The position numbers were made by a program, and so were the translations under genes. 64,000 nucleotides of DNA. Source: Archangium sp. GTDB lineage: Bacteria; Myxococcota; Myxococcia; Myxococcales; Myxococcaceae. Numbering within the stretch: the stretch's first letter is position 1; every line of letters begins with the position of its first letter. Shown piece by piece: positions 15,426 to 24,676 of the stretch. The stretch lies in assembly GCA_022843845.1 (NCBI GenBank), contig JALHMW010000009.1, positions 1 through 64,000 on the forward strand, written 5' to 3'. A model generated the notes under the pieces. It saw only the letters and a list, made by a program, of their open reading frames with translations, searched no databases and was not told where the DNA came from.

Positions 15426-16706
15426 ATGATGATGCGTCGCTTCGGGGTCGTCGCAGTCGCTGCCGTCATGGTGGCGTCGAGCGCTGGCGCAGCTGAGCTG
15501 ACTCGGGTCGCCTCGTCCTTCGAGGAGAAGGACCCGTTCGGCATGTTCTTCGACTTCACGTTCGACCGCATCTTCGACCGCGGCAAGGTCGCGCGTGAGT
15601 GGTACCAGCAGGGCGCCCTCGAAGACGTCAGCGAGCTCACCTACTTCCGCGACGAGACGCGGCTGGGCATCGACACCCACATCGGCCTCTTCCGCGACGT
15701 CGAGCTGCATGTCGGCGTGCCCATCGTCTTCCAGCAGGATCGCAGGTGGACCTTCTCGAAGGACACCACCGACAGCAACACCACCATCTACCGAAACTGC
15801 GGTGATGCACGTGGCACGCCCTGCCCCACGCCGGGTGGCGGCGACGGCCGGCTCTTCGAGGTCGGCGCCAACGGAGCGACGTCGTTCCGCGGTGGCCTCG
15901 GTGACTTCACGTTCGGCCTCGCCTGGAACGTCTTCAACCAGAAGAAGGACGACACCAAGCCGACGTGGATGCTGCGCTTCGAATACACGGCGCCGACTGC
16001 TTCGACGCTGAACCCTTCGACCGCGACCACGGCCGAGATGCGCGGCGCCATCGGCGAGCGCGTTCACCGACTGGCGTTCTCCACCGCCGTCTCGAAGCGG
16101 TTGATCGACACCTTCGAGCCCTACGTCGGCGTCAGCTACGTGCTGCCGTTGGTCAGCCAGAGCTTCTACTCGAACTGCGACGACGCCAGAGACAGCCGCA
16201 TGGCGCGCGCCGAGAACTGCGGTCAGGGGCCGTGGTCGCGCGCCGAGACGGGCATCAGGCCGCAGCACGTCGGCGTCGTCACCTTCGGGAACGAGATCAT
16301 CGCCTTCGAGCGCGCCGATCGGTTCCAGCGCGTGGTGATCGACCTGCGCGGCTTCTGGCAATACACGTCAGAGGGCCGCGGCTACAACGAGCTGTCCGAC
16401 CTGATGGGCAAGATGCTCTACAACTCGGACTACGGCACCGTGGGCGCGCAGGTGGGCTTCGTGGGTCAGGCTGCCGAGTTCGTGATGCTCAAGGCGTACG
16501 GCTCGGTCGCGTACCAGACGGAGCGCTACCTCACGTCCGAGAACATCGGCAAAGACGTCAACGGCAACGGCACCATCGACATCTCGTCGGCGCCGCTGGA
16601 GATCAACCCGAACTACGACTTCCGGGTCGATCGCGTCGGCCGCCGCTTCCGCATGCAGGAGCAGCTGGTGTGGCGGATTCAGGTGACGGCGACCTTGAGC
16701 TTCTAG
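15426..16706 (+). CDS. Outer-membrane beta-barrel protein, unknown role
   Basis: The 426-residue protein has a signal peptide (MMMRRFGVVAVAAVMVASSAGA) and then a run of amphipathic strands ending in an aromatic C-terminus (VTATLSF), typical of an outer-membrane barrel recognised by BamA. Several Cys residues lie in putative external loops (RNCGDARGTPC, SNCDDARD, AENCGQ). A GTG-ATG-ATG-ATG start cluster makes the exact start uncertain by up to three codons. I do not recognise a specific family. It is downstream of the M23 peptidase, 59 bp from its stop. Confidence 0.7.
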   Translation: MMMRRFGVVAVAAVMVASSAGAAELTRVASSFEEKDPFGMFFDFTFDRIFDRGKVAREWYQQGALEDVSELTYFRDETRLGIDTHIGLFRDVELHVGVPIVFQQDRRWTFSKDTTDSNTTIYRNCGDARGTPCPTPGGGDGRLFEVGANGATSFRGGLGDFTFGLAWNVFNQKKDDTKPTWMLRFEYTAPTASTLNPSTATTAEMRGAIGERVHRLAFSTAVSKRLIDTFEPYVGVSYVLPLVSQSFYSNCDDARDSRMARAENCGQGPWSRAETGIRPQHVGVVTFGNEIIAFERADRFQRVVIDLRGFWQYTSEGRGYNELSDLMGKMLYNSDYGTVGAQVGFVGQAAEFVMLKAYGSVAYQTERYLTSENIGKDVNGNGTIDISSAPLEINPNYDFRVDRVGRRFRMQEQLVWRIQVTATLSF

Positions 16707-16737
16707 GCTCGGCGCCGATGGAGTCGAAAAGCGCGGC

Positions 16738-18120
16738 TCAGCACTTCGGCTTCCGCCCCACCACCACGCAGTTCGTCGCCGGCCACGGGATGACGACGCC
16801 GGCGGTGTCGGTCACCTTCACCGTGCCCTCGTAGCGGTTCTTCACGATCCACGCGTTGCGGGTCTCTTCCAGGTGCATCGGCTCGAAGCCCGCGGCGATG
16901 AGCGCGGTCCTCCACCCTGAGAGCGTGAGCGGGCCGAACTCCTCGTTCACCTCGATGTGCCAGTTCTTGAGGTAGTCCTTCTTGCAAATGAACTCGTTCG
17001 CGTCGTGCGACGAGAGCTCGACGACGGCCTCGGAGAGGCGCTTGAACTCGACGCCCTTGCCGTGGCGGAACTCCTTCGCGAAGCGAACGAACGTGTCTTT
17101 CGTCGGCTGATCGAGCAGCTCGAGGCGCCAGGTGGCGGGCTCCGGGCTGACGCCATCGCGCACGAGCACGTGGCCTGCGGGTGCGAGCTCGGTGTGGGCG
17201 TTGGCGAGCGCGCGGTCGATCTCGGTGACGCGGTACTCGTTGTACGAGTGCACCTCGTGCATCACCGACGAGAAGATGACGGTGCTCGCCGAAGCCGCGG
17301 GCACGCAGACGTCGATGACGTTGCCGAACACCAGCGCCACGTCGTCGGTCGCGTAGGTGTTCTCGTCACACAGCCGCAAGAACTCGCGTGAGAGATCGAC
17401 GCCCACCAGCTTCGACTCGGGGAACAGGCGCGACAGCTCGACCATCAACTTGCCCGTGCCGCAGCCCTTGTCGACGATGTTGCCCGGCTTCACCCAGCGC
17501 ACGAGCTCGTCGAGCTTCTGACGCAGCGACGCGTCCATCTGGGCGCCGTAGCTGCCGAAGTCGCGCAGGTGGCCGAGCTCGCCGTCGTCGTTGAGCAGCT
17601 TCTGGTGAAAGACGGCGCGGAGCCGATCGACGACGCCGGGCCGCTGGTACACCGCTGCCGTCTCAGGCGAGGCGTCGCTCACCCAGTCACGCCCGTCGAC
17701 GATGCGCTGCACCAGCTCGTGCGGCGTCAGCCCCTCGACGGTCTGCGCCACGACGGTGAAGCCCTGCGCCTGGAACAGCGCGTCGACGTCGCGGTTGGCC
17801 GAGTACAGCGCCGTCGTCTGTGGAGAGATCGCGCGGCCGGTCTGTTCCTTCACGCGCCCGAGCACGTAGTGCACCCACGCGCCCGGGTCGGGAATGTCGT
17901 CGACGGGCACGAGCTCGAACGGCCGCTTCGTGCGCTCCAGCGCCGGCGTGAGCAGCGCCTTCCGCGCCTCGAGCTCCAGCGGGTTGCGGCGCGTGCCCGC
18001 CTGGTTGGCGCTCGTGATGACGCACAGCACGCGATCGATGGGCGCCGTCGAGAGCGACGCGAGCCACTGCGCCTGGGCCGTCGTCACTGCGTGAAACCGT
18101 CCCAGCAGGAGCGCGTCCAT
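16738..18120 (-). CDS. Nucleotidyltransferase (NMNAT-like)-SAM methyltransferase fusion
   Basis: The 460-residue protein starts at ATG 18120. Residues 1-150 resemble the NadM/cytidylyltransferase fold: LLLGRFHAVTTAQ at the site of the usual GRFxPxHxGH, then IDRVLCVITSAN, RNPLELEARKALL and, near 131-145, TPHELVQRIVDGRDW, recalling the ISSTxxR region. The second His of HxGH is replaced, so catalysis is uncertain. Residues about 205-460 are a class I methyltransferase with motif I VDKGCGTGKL (216-225) and an acidic residue at Asp242. NMN adenylyltransferase makes NAD or its precursor. What the methyltransferase modifies is unknown. An ECF sigma gene is divergent. Confidence 0.7.
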   Translation of the reverse strand: MDALLLGRFHAVTTAQAQWLASLSTAPIDRVLCVITSANQAGTRRNPLELEARKALLTPALERTKRPFELVPVDDIPDPGAWVHYVLGRVKEQTGRAISPQTTALYSANRDVDALFQAQGFTVVAQTVEGLTPHELVQRIVDGRDWVSDASPETAAVYQRPGVVDRLRAVFHQKLLNDDGELGHLRDFGSYGAQMDASLRQKLDELVRWVKPGNIVDKGCGTGKLMVELSRLFPESKLVGVDLSREFLRLCDENTYATDDVALVFGNVIDVCVPAASASTVIFSSVMHEVHSYNEYRVTEIDRALANAHTELAPAGHVLVRDGVSPEPATWRLELLDQPTKDTFVRFAKEFRHGKGVEFKRLSEAVVELSSHDANEFICKKDYLKNWHIEVNEEFGPLTLSGWRTALIAAGFEPMHLEETRNAWIVKNRYEGTVKVTDTAGVVIPWPATNCVVVGRKPKC

Positions 18121-18228
18121 GGACGGCCAGCGTGGCAAATCAGAGGAAGGACTGGAAACGCGAAGACAGGAGTGACGGAATCCACGGGACGCGACACTCA
18201 CCGCTTCGTGACCGAGCTCGCCCTGCTG

Positions 18229-18744
18229 ATGCGCACTCAACCTCTCGATCTCACGACCCTCTACGAGGAGCACGCCCGCCAGGTGTGGCGGTGTCTGGCG
18301 CGGCTGGGCGTTCCCCCAGCGTCGGTCGAGGACGCGGTGCAAGAGGTGTTTCTCACGGCGCACCAGCGGCTGCGCGACTTCGAGGCGCGCTCGGCACCGT
18401 CGACCTGGCTCATCGGCATCGCGGTGAAGGTGGCGGCGAACGCGCGGCGATCGTCCTCGCGACGGGGGCTCTTGCAGCCCGTGCCGGAGTCGATGTCAGC
18501 GCGCGGCCCCCGCCCTGATGACGAGCTGGAGCGACGGCGAACACTGTTCGAGCTCGAGCGGGTGTTGTCGCTGCTGCCCGATGAACAACGCGAGGTCGTC
18601 GTGCTGTGCGATCTCGAGCAGCTCTCGGCGGTCGAGGTCTCGGAGGCGCTCAAGGTGAAGCTGAACACCGTCTATTCGCGGCTGCGTCTGGGCCGCGCCT
18701 CGCTGAAGGTCGTGCTCGGTGGAACCGTGAAGGAGCAGTCATGA
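18229..18744 (+). CDS. ECF-type RNA polymerase sigma factor
   Basis: About 171 residues. Region 2 is recognisable from LTTLYEEHARQVWRCL to VEDAVQEVFLTAHQRL and FEARSAPSTWLIGIAVKVA; region 4 from LLPDEQREVVVLCDLEQLS to VKLNTVYSRLRLGRASL, the -35-recognising helix-turn-helix. The ATG at 18229 is chosen; an in-frame GTG at 18208 would add seven residues. The stop overlaps the start of the next gene (ATGA). That gene encodes a membrane protein with a cytoplasmic N-terminus, the usual arrangement for an ECF sigma and its membrane regulator. Confidence 0.9.
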   Translation: MRTQPLDLTTLYEEHARQVWRCLARLGVPPASVEDAVQEVFLTAHQRLRDFEARSAPSTWLIGIAVKVAANARRSSSRRGLLQPVPESMSARGPRPDDELERRRTLFELERVLSLLPDEQREVVVLCDLEQLSAVEVSEALKVKLNTVYSRLRLGRASLKVVLGGTVKEQS

Positions 18745-20684
18745 GCGACGAGAACGAAGGGCCTCCGCCGCTGTCGCCAGAGCTGCACGAGTTCTTCGAG
18801 GCGCACGCGAAGACGGGTGAGCCGACGCAGGCCGAGCTGGGCCGCGCATTGCTGAGGCTCCATGGCGCGACCCGGCCGACGAGGCTCTCGGTGGGTGGGC
18901 GGCGATTGCTGCCTCCCGAGATTCTGGCGGTCGCGGCGGTGCTCGTCCTGAGCGTGGGCGGGGCGTTCATCGGCTGGCGGGTGCGGAGCGCGAACGCGCA
19001 GACCGAGGCGCTGAGCACGGCGAAGGCTGCGTGGGTGCGCGGCGATCTCGAGGCGGCGAGCGCAGCGTTCGAGGCGTGCTCCACGGCAGAGTGTGCCCGG
19101 CTCGCGGCAGCGGTGAAGCGCGCGAAGGTGCAGAGCGAGAACATCGCTGGACTCGACGAGGCAGAGGCTGGCTCGCTGCTCGCGCTCGATCGGGAGCTCT
19201 CCGGCGGCGCGCGCTCGGTGATGGGTGACCGGCTCGAGCAAGAGGCCCTGCCGGAGGGGAGCGAGGCGCTGTTCGCCGCGAAACAGGGCAACGTGATGCT
19301 GATGGCAGGTCACGACCAAACGAAGGTCATCTCGGCGGTGTCAGCCTTCGTGCACGGGTCTGCGATAGCGTCGAGTTCGCCCGAGCTGGCGAGACCGCTC
19401 CTGAAGCAGGTGAGCGAGCTGGTGCCCGACACCGCGCTTGCACGAGCCGCGCAGAAGAAGCTCGAGAGCCTCGACGCCGCGCCACTCGAGCCGAAGCCGG
19501 CCAGCCCGGCCCCTGCCTCGCCGACGACCGATCTCGGCACGCTGCTCGAGCGCGCGAAGGAGGCGAAGAAGGAGAAGCGTTACAAGACGGCCGTTTCGCT
19601 GCTGCAGCAGTGCTTGCAGGACGAACCCAATCAGCCGGACTGCGTGGTGACCCTGGCCTCGACGTTCGCCACGCGCGGAAGCGAGACGGACAATCTCCAA
19701 GACAACACTCGGGCGCTGTCGCTGTACAAGCAGTTCCTCGAGGTGGCGGAGCCGACTGACAAGCGCATCGAACGGGTGCGCGAGATCCTCAAGGGAGCCA
19801 GCCTCGAGACTCAGGGCCAGGAAACCCGCAACGTCAAGACGCAGCCGTCCGATTGGGCAACCAAGCGGGCCGCTGAGGCAGAGGACGCATACCAACGAGG
19901 CGTCGTGTTGCAGGAGCGCGACCCCGGGGCGGCACGGCTCTTGTTCATCGATGCGCTCGTGTCGAGCGACCCAGCGTCGAGCACCCAACAGAAGGCGAGG
20001 GCTCAACTCGAGATGCTCGAAGGCGACGACTCGGTGCTTCCTGCTTCGGTGAAAAGCCAAAGCCGCAGCCTCTACTTGAAGGGCTATCAACTCAGAGACA
20101 GCGATCCGGCCGAGGCGCGAAGGCTCTTCCATCAGGTGATCGCGTGGGCTCCCGGCGGCAGCGACGCCCAGAAGGCCCGGAGCCGGCTCGAAGAACTCGA
20201 CGCCTCACCTGGACTCGAGCCGCCTGGCAAGAGCGTCGCGCGCGTCATCACGCTGGCAATCAACGAGCGCGTGAGCATCTCCGTCAAGGACGTCAGCCGG
20301 ACCGTGATTCGGAATTCGACGGTCGCCGAGGTTCGCGTGCTCGGTGCCGACAAGCTCGAGGTCAAGGGGCTGAGCCACGGCGAGGCGACAGTCCTGATCT
20401 GGACGAACGACAATCGCCGCATGGACCTTCTGCTGCGCGTCTCTGAGCCAGCACGCGGCGCGATGGGCCTGCTGAAGATCGCGAGCAACCCGATTGGGGC
20501 TGACGTCATCATCGATGGCAAGGCCACGGGCCGACGAACGCCGGTGCTCCCCTCCGACCCGCTCGAGGTCCCCGTCGGCCGGCACACGATTCAGTTCGAG
20601 TGGAACGGGAAGAAGAGCGCCATTCAAACGCTCGACGTCATCGAGGGCGCCAACCCCGCCATCAGGGGCGAAATCCCTCAGTGA
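18741..20684 (+). CDS. Membrane protein with TPR, pilus-formation N-terminal and PEGA domains; putative partner of ECF sigma
   Basis: The 647-residue protein starts ATG 18741, overlapping the sigma stop. Residues 1-58 are cytoplasmic, 61-79 form one membrane helix, and the rest is periplasmic. Parts of it: an alpha-helical region, a Pro/Ala linker near 245, TPR-like repeats (about 265-480), then a segment ARVITLAINERVSISV to RMDLLLRVSEP that matches the N-terminal domain of pilus-secretin (CpaC-type) proteins. It ends with a PEGA domain (LLKIASNPIGADVIIDGK to VPVGRHTIQFEW). It has no zinc-binding anti-sigma motif, so any anti-sigma role of the short cytoplasmic part is inferred from gene order. 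Confidence 0.7.
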   Translation: MSDENEGPPPLSPELHEFFEAHAKTGEPTQAELGRALLRLHGATRPTRLSVGGRRLLPPEILAVAAVLVLSVGGAFIGWRVRSANAQTEALSTAKAAWVRGDLEAASAAFEACSTAECARLAAAVKRAKVQSENIAGLDEAEAGSLLALDRELSGGARSVMGDRLEQEALPEGSEALFAAKQGNVMLMAGHDQTKVISAVSAFVHGSAIASSSPELARPLLKQVSELVPDTALARAAQKKLESLDAAPLEPKPASPAPASPTTDLGTLLERAKEAKKEKRYKTAVSLLQQCLQDEPNQPDCVVTLASTFATRGSETDNLQDNTRALSLYKQFLEVAEPTDKRIERVREILKGASLETQGQETRNVKTQPSDWATKRAAEAEDAYQRGVVLQERDPGAARLLFIDALVSSDPASSTQQKARAQLEMLEGDDSVLPASVKSQSRSLYLKGYQLRDSDPAEARRLFHQVIAWAPGGSDAQKARSRLEELDASPGLEPPGKSVARVITLAINERVSISVKDVSRTVIRNSTVAEVRVLGADKLEVKGLSHGEATVLIWTNDNRRMDLLLRVSEPARGAMGLLKIASNPIGADVIIDGKATGRRTPVLPSDPLEVPVGRHTIQFEWNGKKSAIQTLDVIEGANPAIRGEIPQ

Positions 20685-20685
20685 C

Positions 20686-21408
20686 TCAGTCGCGAGCGCG
20701 CTTGAACCGATAGACCGCGGCCGGCTTCGACGTCGTGATGCGCTTGCCGGGAGCCAGCTCGAGCCGACCCTCTTCCAGCCACCGGTTGAACGAGCGGCGG
20801 AAGTTGCCCGGATCCATCGGTTTGCCCAGCACCACGCCATGCACGTGGCGCAGCTCGGGAATCGTGAAGGTCGCCGGCACGAGATCGAACGCGATGTTCG
20901 TGTACTCGAGCTTTCCGCGAATGCGCTGCAGCGACATCTCGACGATCTCGTCGTGATCGAAGCCAAGCTTCAGCTTCGGCACTGCGACGACGTCGAACCA
21001 CTCCACGTCGGATGCGTCACCGCCGGCCTTCACGAAAGGCGCGAGATCGGGGCGCACCAGCGCGTAGTACGCGACGGTGATGACGCGCAGGCGGGGGTCT
21101 CGTCCCGCCTTGCCGAACGTGTAGAGCTGCTCGAGGTAGACGCGCTCGGGGTCGAGGCCAGTCTCTTCCTTCAGCTCGCGCTTCGCCGCCTCGTCGAGAT
21201 CTTCGCCCTGCTCGATGGGCCCTTCGCCGACCCGCACGAAGCCGCCGGGCAACGCCCACTGGCCCATGAACGGGTGCTCCTTGCGTTTGACGAGCAGCAC
21301 CCGCAGCTGCGCATCGACGATGGTGAGGATCACCAGATCGACGGCGACGGACGGGCGCGGGTAGTCCTTCGCGCGATAGGCCGTGAGGAACGCCTTCTCT
21401 TCCGACAT
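20686..21408 (-). CDS. Nudix hydrolase with C-terminal winged helix (NrtR-like architecture)
   Basis: The 240-residue protein has a complete Nudix box: Gly, five residues, Glu, seven residues, REL, KEETGL, as in GPIEQGEDLDEAAKRELKE. Residues about 165-240 form a winged-helix domain containing RHVHGVVLGK and FRRSFNRWLEEG. This two-domain layout is that of the NrtR family, in which ADP-ribose or related nucleotides control DNA binding at NAD genes. Because the box is intact, it may instead be an active ADP-ribose-type pyrophosphatase. GAGGGAG precedes the ATG. It lies 14 bp after topA on the same strand and is probably cotranscribed. The 3' end is convergent with the TPR/PEGA gene, 1 bp apart. 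Confidence 0.8.
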   Translation of the reverse strand: MSEEKAFLTAYRAKDYPRPSVAVDLVILTIVDAQLRVLLVKRKEHPFMGQWALPGGFVRVGEGPIEQGEDLDEAAKRELKEETGLDPERVYLEQLYTFGKAGRDPRLRVITVAYYALVRPDLAPFVKAGGDASDVEWFDVVAVPKLKLGFDHDEIVEMSLQRIRGKLEYTNIAFDLVPATFTIPELRHVHGVVLGKPMDPGNFRRSFNRWLEEGRLELAPGKRITTSKPAAVYRFKRARD

Positions 21409-21422
21409 GGCGCGCTCCCTCG

Positions 21423-24200
21423 TCAGATGGACTTGCGAGACGCCTTCTTGGCCTCGGGCTTCTTCTTCTTGGGCGCGGCTTTCTTCACGGGCTTCGCGGC
21501 CTTCTCGGCGACGGCCTTCTTCTTCTCGGGCGGCGCCCTAACTGCCTTGGCCGCCTTCGGAGCCTTCGCCTTCACCGGCGCGTCGGTCTTCGCGGCCTTC
21601 TCGGCCTTCGCCTTCTGGGCCTTCACCTGCTTCAGCGCCTTCTTGGCCGCCTGCTTCTGGCCTCGCTGCGCGGCGCGCGCCTGGCCCTCGGGCGACGCCA
21701 TGTACTCGCGGCGGGCGGCGATCAGCTCGACCGCGCGCTCGTTCGACACCTCTTCCGGCGTGTCACCGCGGCGAAGGGTCGCGTTCGTCTCGCCGTCCGT
21801 CACGTACCAGCCGAAGCGCCCCTCCTTGAGGAGGATCTCCTTGCCGCTGACGGGATCGGTGCCCTTCGAGATCGACGGCTTGCTCGCCTGCCCTCGGCCA
21901 CGAAACTGCTTGGGCTGCGCGAAGATCTCGAGCGCCTCGGCCATGGTGATCGTCAGCAGGCGGGGCTCGGCCTCGACGCCCAGGTTGCGGCTGTCTTTGC
22001 CCTTGGTGAGGTACGGGCCATAGCGGCCGTTCTGCGCGATGATCTCTTCGCCGTCGTCCGCCGTGCCCAGAATGCGGGGCAGCTGGAGCAGCTCGAGCGC
22101 CTGCGCCAGCGTCACCTCTTCGGGCTTCATCGTCTTGAAGAGCGAGGCCGTCTTCGGCTTCGAGTCGTCGCTGACCTCTCCGAGCTGCACGTAGGGGCCG
22201 AAGCGGCCCGTCTTCACGTACACGTTGAGGTTCGAGACGGGGTCGACGCCGACCGGCGTGTCGCCCTTGGGCGCCGAGAGCAACGCGAGCGCCTTCTCGA
22301 CCGTCATCTCGTCGGGCGCGAGCGCGTCGGGCACCGAGACGGTGTCTTCACCGCGCTTCAGGTACGGGCCGTAGCGGCCCGGCTTCACGACGATGGGCAC
22401 CCCGGCCGGGTCGTCACCGATGGGGATCGAGTTCACCGCGGCGGCGTCGATGTTCTCGATGTTCTGAGACACCTGCTTCTTGAGGCCCTGGTGCTTCTTG
22501 TCGCCGTAGTAGAACTCCTTCAGGTAGCTCGCCTTCTCGCGCTCCCCGCCGGCGATCTTGTCGAGCTCCTCTTCCATCTCCTTCGTGAACTCGAGGTCGA
22601 CGAGGTCGAGGAAGTGCTTCTCCATCAACTGCACGACCGCGAACGCTTCCCAGTTGGGGATGAGCGCCGAGCCCTTCTTCCAGACGTACTTCGCCTGGAG
22701 CGTGCCGAGGATGCTCGCGTAGGTGGAAGGGCGGCCGACGCCGATCTCTTCGAGCTTCTTCACCAGCGAGGCTTCTGTGAAGCGCGCTGGCGGCGAGGTG
22801 GTGTGGCCGAGCGCCTCGAGCACCGAGACGGGCACCGTGTCGCCCTCTTTCAAGATCGGCAGCGGCGCCTCTTCGTCGTCCCGCTTGTCGTCACGCTCGT
22901 CGGTGCTCTCGACGTACGCCTGCATGTAACCGCGGAAGGTAATGGTGCGGCCCGACGCGCTGAACTCGACCTTCTCATTCGAGGTCGAGGTGACTCCGAG
23001 CTTCAGCGACACCGTCTCGCCTTCGGCGTCGGCCATCTGGCAGGCGAGCGTGCGCTTCCAGATCAGATCGTAGAGACGCAGCTCCGCAGGCGCGAGCTCG
23101 GCCTTCAGCTCATCGGGCGTGCGGAACGCTTCACCTGCCGGGCGGACGGCCTCGTGCGCCTCTTGCGCGTTCTTCGTCTTCTTCGCGTACACGCGCGGCG
23201 CGGTGGGAAGGAACTTGTCGCCGAACAGCTCGGTGATCTGCGCGCGCGCGGCCTTGACGGCCGTCTCGGACAGGTTGGTCGAGTCGGTGCGCATGTACGT
23301 GATGTAGCCGCGCTCGTAGAGCCCCTGCGCGACGCGCATCACCTGCTGCGCGCTCATGCCCAGCTTGCGCCCGCCCTCCTGCTGGAGCGTCGACGTCATG
23401 AACGGCGCCTTGGGCGAGCTGCGGTACGGCCGCTTCTCGGTCGAGCTGACGGTGAACGACTTGCCCTCGATGCGGCTCATCAACCCGCGCGCCTTCGCCT
23501 CGTCGAGCCACGCCACCTGCGCCGTCGGCTGACCGACCGAGTCGAAGTCACGGCCCTGCGCCACCCGCTGCCCATCGAGGCTGTACACCTGCGACTCGAA
23601 GCTCGGGTCGGTGGGGTGCTTCGCCGCGAGATCCCAGTAGGAGGCCGAGCGGAAGGCCATGCGCTCGCGCTCGCGCTCGACGATCAGCCGAATCGACGGC
23701 GACTGCACGCGGCCGGCCGAGAGGCCCGTCTTCACCTTGCGCCAGAGGACGGGAGAGACCTCGTAGCCGTAGAGGCGATCGAGTGTGCGGCGCGCTTCCT
23801 GCGCGTCGACCAGCCCCATGTCGATGTCGCGTGGGTTCGCGACGGCCTCGGCGATCGCCTTCTTGGTGATCTCGTGGAACACCATGCGGCGGGTCGGCAC
23901 CTTCGGCTTCAGCTGCTCCTTGAGGTGCCACGCAATGGCTTCACCTTCGCGGTCTTCGTCCGTCGCCAGGTAGAGCTCCGAGGAGTCTTTCAAGGCGAGC
24001 TTGAGCGAGGCGATGACGTCCTTCTTCGTCACCTCGTAGGTGAGCTTGAAGTCGTTCTCGACGTCGACGCAGAGCCCGCTCGACGGCAGGTCCACCACGT
24101 GGCCGACGCTGGCCATCACCGTGAAGGCGTCCTCCCCGAGGAACTTGGCGATGGTCTTCGCCTTGGCCGGCGATTCGACGATGACGAGCGGCTTCGACAT
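21423..24200 (-). CDS. topA: DNA topoisomerase I with Lys/Ala-rich tail
   Basis: The 925-residue type IA topoisomerase relaxes negative supercoils. It starts at ATG 24200 with MSKPLVIVESPAKAKTI, the Toprim start; DEDREGEAIAWHL (81-93) supplies the acidic metal triad; the catalytic Tyr is about 302 in ITYMRTDSTN. The C-terminal third has several GRYGPYL/GRFGPYV topoisomerase-C repeats in place of the Cys4 zinc fingers of E. coli TopA, followed by an 80-residue Lys/Ala/Pro tail, as in many high-GC bacteria, where the tail binds DNA. The Nudix-wHTH gene follows on the same strand. Confidence 0.96.
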   Translation of the reverse strand: MSKPLVIVESPAKAKTIAKFLGEDAFTVMASVGHVVDLPSSGLCVDVENDFKLTYEVTKKDVIASLKLALKDSSELYLATDEDREGEAIAWHLKEQLKPKVPTRRMVFHEITKKAIAEAVANPRDIDMGLVDAQEARRTLDRLYGYEVSPVLWRKVKTGLSAGRVQSPSIRLIVERERERMAFRSASYWDLAAKHPTDPSFESQVYSLDGQRVAQGRDFDSVGQPTAQVAWLDEAKARGLMSRIEGKSFTVSSTEKRPYRSSPKAPFMTSTLQQEGGRKLGMSAQQVMRVAQGLYERGYITYMRTDSTNLSETAVKAARAQITELFGDKFLPTAPRVYAKKTKNAQEAHEAVRPAGEAFRTPDELKAELAPAELRLYDLIWKRTLACQMADAEGETVSLKLGVTSTSNEKVEFSASGRTITFRGYMQAYVESTDERDDKRDDEEAPLPILKEGDTVPVSVLEALGHTTSPPARFTEASLVKKLEEIGVGRPSTYASILGTLQAKYVWKKGSALIPNWEAFAVVQLMEKHFLDLVDLEFTKEMEEELDKIAGGEREKASYLKEFYYGDKKHQGLKKQVSQNIENIDAAAVNSIPIGDDPAGVPIVVKPGRYGPYLKRGEDTVSVPDALAPDEMTVEKALALLSAPKGDTPVGVDPVSNLNVYVKTGRFGPYVQLGEVSDDSKPKTASLFKTMKPEEVTLAQALELLQLPRILGTADDGEEIIAQNGRYGPYLTKGKDSRNLGVEAEPRLLTITMAEALEIFAQPKQFRGRGQASKPSISKGTDPVSGKEILLKEGRFGWYVTDGETNATLRRGDTPEEVSNERAVELIAARREYMASPEGQARAAQRGQKQAAKKALKQVKAQKAKAEKAAKTDAPVKAKAPKAAKAVRAPPEKKKAVAEKAAKPVKKAAPKKKKPEAKKASRKSI

Positions 24201-24299
24201 GTGGCACCGGTAGCGTGCGAAGCAGCAGCGCGTCAAGAAAGGTCTTGATGACCCGTTGCAGACTCGACGTGAAAATCGAGAGGCGCTAGGTCAGTGCGC

Positions 24300-24671
24300 A
24301 TGACCATCAAGACCACCAAACGCGTCGACACGTTGCTCTCGAACAAGACGATCAACGACGTGAAGAACGACTACCACGCGTACGGCCGCACCCGCCCCGG
24401 CTTCCCCGCCCCGCTGTTCGGCCAGCAGTTCAAGTTCGGCAAGGCCGAGGCGCTGAAGCTGACGAAGTCGATCTCGACGAGCTACACGCCGGCGACGCAG
24501 AAGCGGGTGCTGAAGGAGATCCACGCGCGCTCGAGCACGAACCAGATGAGCAAGGGCACCGTGGCGCTGACGCGCGACGCGGCGGCCGAGCTGAACAGGC
24601 TCGCGAAGCAGCTCGGCGTCGACCTCAAGTTCACCAGCGGTCAGCCGCGCCCGATTCACCCGGTGGGTTGA
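24300..24671 (+). CDS. Conserved-looking hypothetical protein, basic
   Basis: The 123-residue protein starts at ATG 24300; a GTG two codons earlier is possible. It is basic, without signal peptide or membrane segment, and contains TTKRVDTLLSNKTIND, FGQQFKFGKAEALKLTKSI and a C-terminal helix DAAAELNRLAKQLGVDLKF. No known domain is recognised. It lies divergent from topA, 99 bp between starts, and 5 bp before another small gene. Codon usage is typical of the surrounding genes, so it is probably real. Confidence 0.6.
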   Translation: MTIKTTKRVDTLLSNKTINDVKNDYHAYGRTRPGFPAPLFGQQFKFGKAEALKLTKSISTSYTPATQKRVLKEIHARSSTNQMSKGTVALTRDAAAELNRLAKQLGVDLKFTSGQPRPIHPVG

Positions 24672-24676
24672 GCCCG

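Noticed and set aside
16738..18363. Longer nucleotidyltransferase-methyltransferase starting at 18363
   Set aside because: The added 81 residues are antisense to the ECF sigma gene and lack fold-like features; ATG 18120 gives the conserved start.
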